Positions 63,121 through 64,000 of a DNA stretch of 64,000 bases are shown here, in pieces. The position numbers and the translations under genes are program-made. The stretch comes from Pseudomonas putida (GTDB lineage: Bacteria > Pseudomonadota > Gammaproteobacteria > Pseudomonadales > Pseudomonadaceae), in NCBI RefSeq assembly GCF_002741075.1, contig NZ_CP016634.1, forward strand, positions 1,844,501 through 1,908,500. The letters are read 5' to 3'. Within the stretch, counting starts at the first letter, position 1. Each line of letters begins with the position of its first letter. The notes beneath the pieces are model-generated. The model was not told the DNA's origin. It was given only the letters and a program-made list of their open reading frames with translations, and made no database searches.

Positions 63121-64000
63121 ATGTCCAGCAACTCAACTCTGGCCCCCGGCCTCAAGCAGCGCCACGTCACCATGTTGTCAATCGCCGGCGCTATTGGCGC
63201 CGGCCTCTTCATCGGCTCGGGGCATGCCATTGCTGCAGCCGGTCCTGCGGCAATTCTCGCGTACATCATGTCTGGCACACTGGTCGTTCTGGTCATGCGC
63301 ATGCTCGGAGAAATGGCGGTGGCCTCGCCCGATACGGGCTCATTCTCCACCTACGCCGAGCGGGCAATGGGACGTACGGCAGGCTTTACCATCGGTTGGC
63401 TGTACTGGTGGTTCTGGGTGCTGGTCATTCCAATCGAAGCCATTGCGGCAGCGGCCATTCTGCATGCCTGGTTCCCCGCGATAGAAACCTGGGAATTCGC
63501 ACTGGCGGTGACCGGTTTGCTGACCGTGACCAACCTGTTCAGTGTGGCGCGCTACGGTGAATTCGAGTTCTGGTTTGCGATGCTCAAGGTTATCGCGGTG
63601 CTGGGGTTCATTGCTCTGGGTGCATTGGCACTGACAGGCGCGTTGCCCGATGTTTCAGTCAGCGGCGTGGTCAACCTGAGCAATGAGTTCGGTGGTTTCA
63701 TGCCCAACGGCATGACCGCTGTCATCGGTGCCATGCTCACCACCGTGTTCAGTTTCATGGGAACCGAAATTGTCACCATTGCCGCCGCCGAGTCGAAAAA
63801 CCCCTCCAAGCAAATCACCCGTGCCACCAATTCCGTGGTGTGGCGAATGGGGATCTTCTACATCATCTCGGTGTTCCTGATCATCTCCATCGTGCCCTGG
63901 AACGACCCCATGCTGGTGCAGGTCGGCTCCTATCAACGGGCCCTTGAGCTGATGAACATCCCGCACGCCAAGATGATCGTCGATATCGTCGTGCTGATTG
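63121..64000 (+). CDS. Amino-acid permease (APC superfamily, GabP-like), 3' end outside window
   Basis: First 293 residues. It starts MSSNSTLAPGLKQRHVTMLS, then IAGAIGAGLFIGSGHAI, the AAT-family TM1 signature, EMAVASPDTGSFSTYAERAM, GWLYWWFWV, and FSFMGTEIVTIAAAESKNPS. Closest in style to GABA/aromatic amino-acid permeases. It lies 73 bp after creatininase with AAGGG before the ATG. Context suggests transport of creatinine, sarcosine or a related compound; the frame is open to the window end. Confidence 0.88.
   Translation, partial: MSSNSTLAPGLKQRHVTMLSIAGAIGAGLFIGSGHAIAAAGPAAILAYIMSGTLVVLVMRMLGEMAVASPDTGSFSTYAERAMGRTAGFTIGWLYWWFWVLVIPIEAIAAAAILHAWFPAIETWEFALAVTGLLTVTNLFSVARYGEFEFWFAMLKVIAVLGFIALGALALTGALPDVSVSGVVNLSNEFGGFMPNGMTAVIGAMLTTVFSFMGTEIVTIAAAESKNPSKQITRATNSVVWRMGIFYIISVFLIISIVPWNDPMLVQVGSYQRALELMNIPHAKMIVDIVVLI

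Overview
The window is chromosomal DNA of a Pseudomonas, most likely of the P. putida group. The grounds are the high GC content, the short palindromic REP-type repeats between genes (core GCGGGTAAACCCGC), a complete fapABCDEF amyloid operon, a mexS/mexT divergent pair and an hbcR-regulated 3-hydroxybutyrate locus. I found no rRNA, tRNA or CRISPR array.

Layout. 1-3.2 kb: end of a Yej-type peptide/oligopeptide ABC importer (binding protein, two permeases; no ATPase in view). 3.3-9.7 kb: ketone-body catabolism, with the sigma-54 activator HbcR, a GntP-type permease, 3-hydroxybutyrate dehydrogenase and acetoacetyl-CoA synthetase, with an ecotin gene in between; a -24/-12 promoter and three matching inverted repeats precede the permease. 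9.7-15 kb: housekeeping and small-molecule genes (parvulin, two LysE exporters, an AraC regulator, a metallophosphatase, a nitrilase-fold amidase, an O6-methylguanine methyltransferase) and a broken DUF3016-like gene. 15-20.7 kb: accessory stretch with orphan small proteins, an AT-rich secreted protein, a decayed IS5-family (IS427-like) element, a glycine-zipper/zinc-ribbon protein and a decayed tyrosine integrase that stops 20 bp before an ABC-F gene.

20.7-31.4 kb: core genes (ABC-F ATPase, MFS exporter, alpha/beta hydrolase, azoreductase with LysR regulator, uppP, a Cache-domain chemoreceptor, and pnuC with a nicotinamide riboside kinase). 31.7-37.1 kb: the fap functional-amyloid operon. 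37.3-45.2 kb: an LTA-synthase-like sulfatase, phosphoglucomutase, and an operon joining a FAN1-type VRR-NUC nuclease to a RecB-nuclease/Fe-S helicase fusion. 45.3-51.4 kb: a GNAT enzyme, a two-gene operon of an unknown 465-residue protein plus a MocR-like regulator that has lost its PLP lysine, then mexS/mexT.

51.4-55.9 kb is a mobile-element scar: a frameshifted integrase start, an IS5 copy bounded by CTAA repeats, and an MFS gene apparently split by an IS3-family element. 55.9-64 kb is a creatinine/creatine utilisation island: creatinase, a DJ-1-like regulator fragment and a four-gene polyamine-type ABC importer on the minus strand, with creatininase and an amino-acid permease on the plus strand. 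The enzymes would convert creatinine to creatine and then to sarcosine plus urea. The shared 316-bp divergent promoter region holds nested direct and inverted repeats that look like an operator array.

The least described items are the unknown/pseudo-MocR operon, the creatinine divergon with its symmetric operator, the half-DJ-1 protein, and the nuclease-helicase/FAN1 operon.
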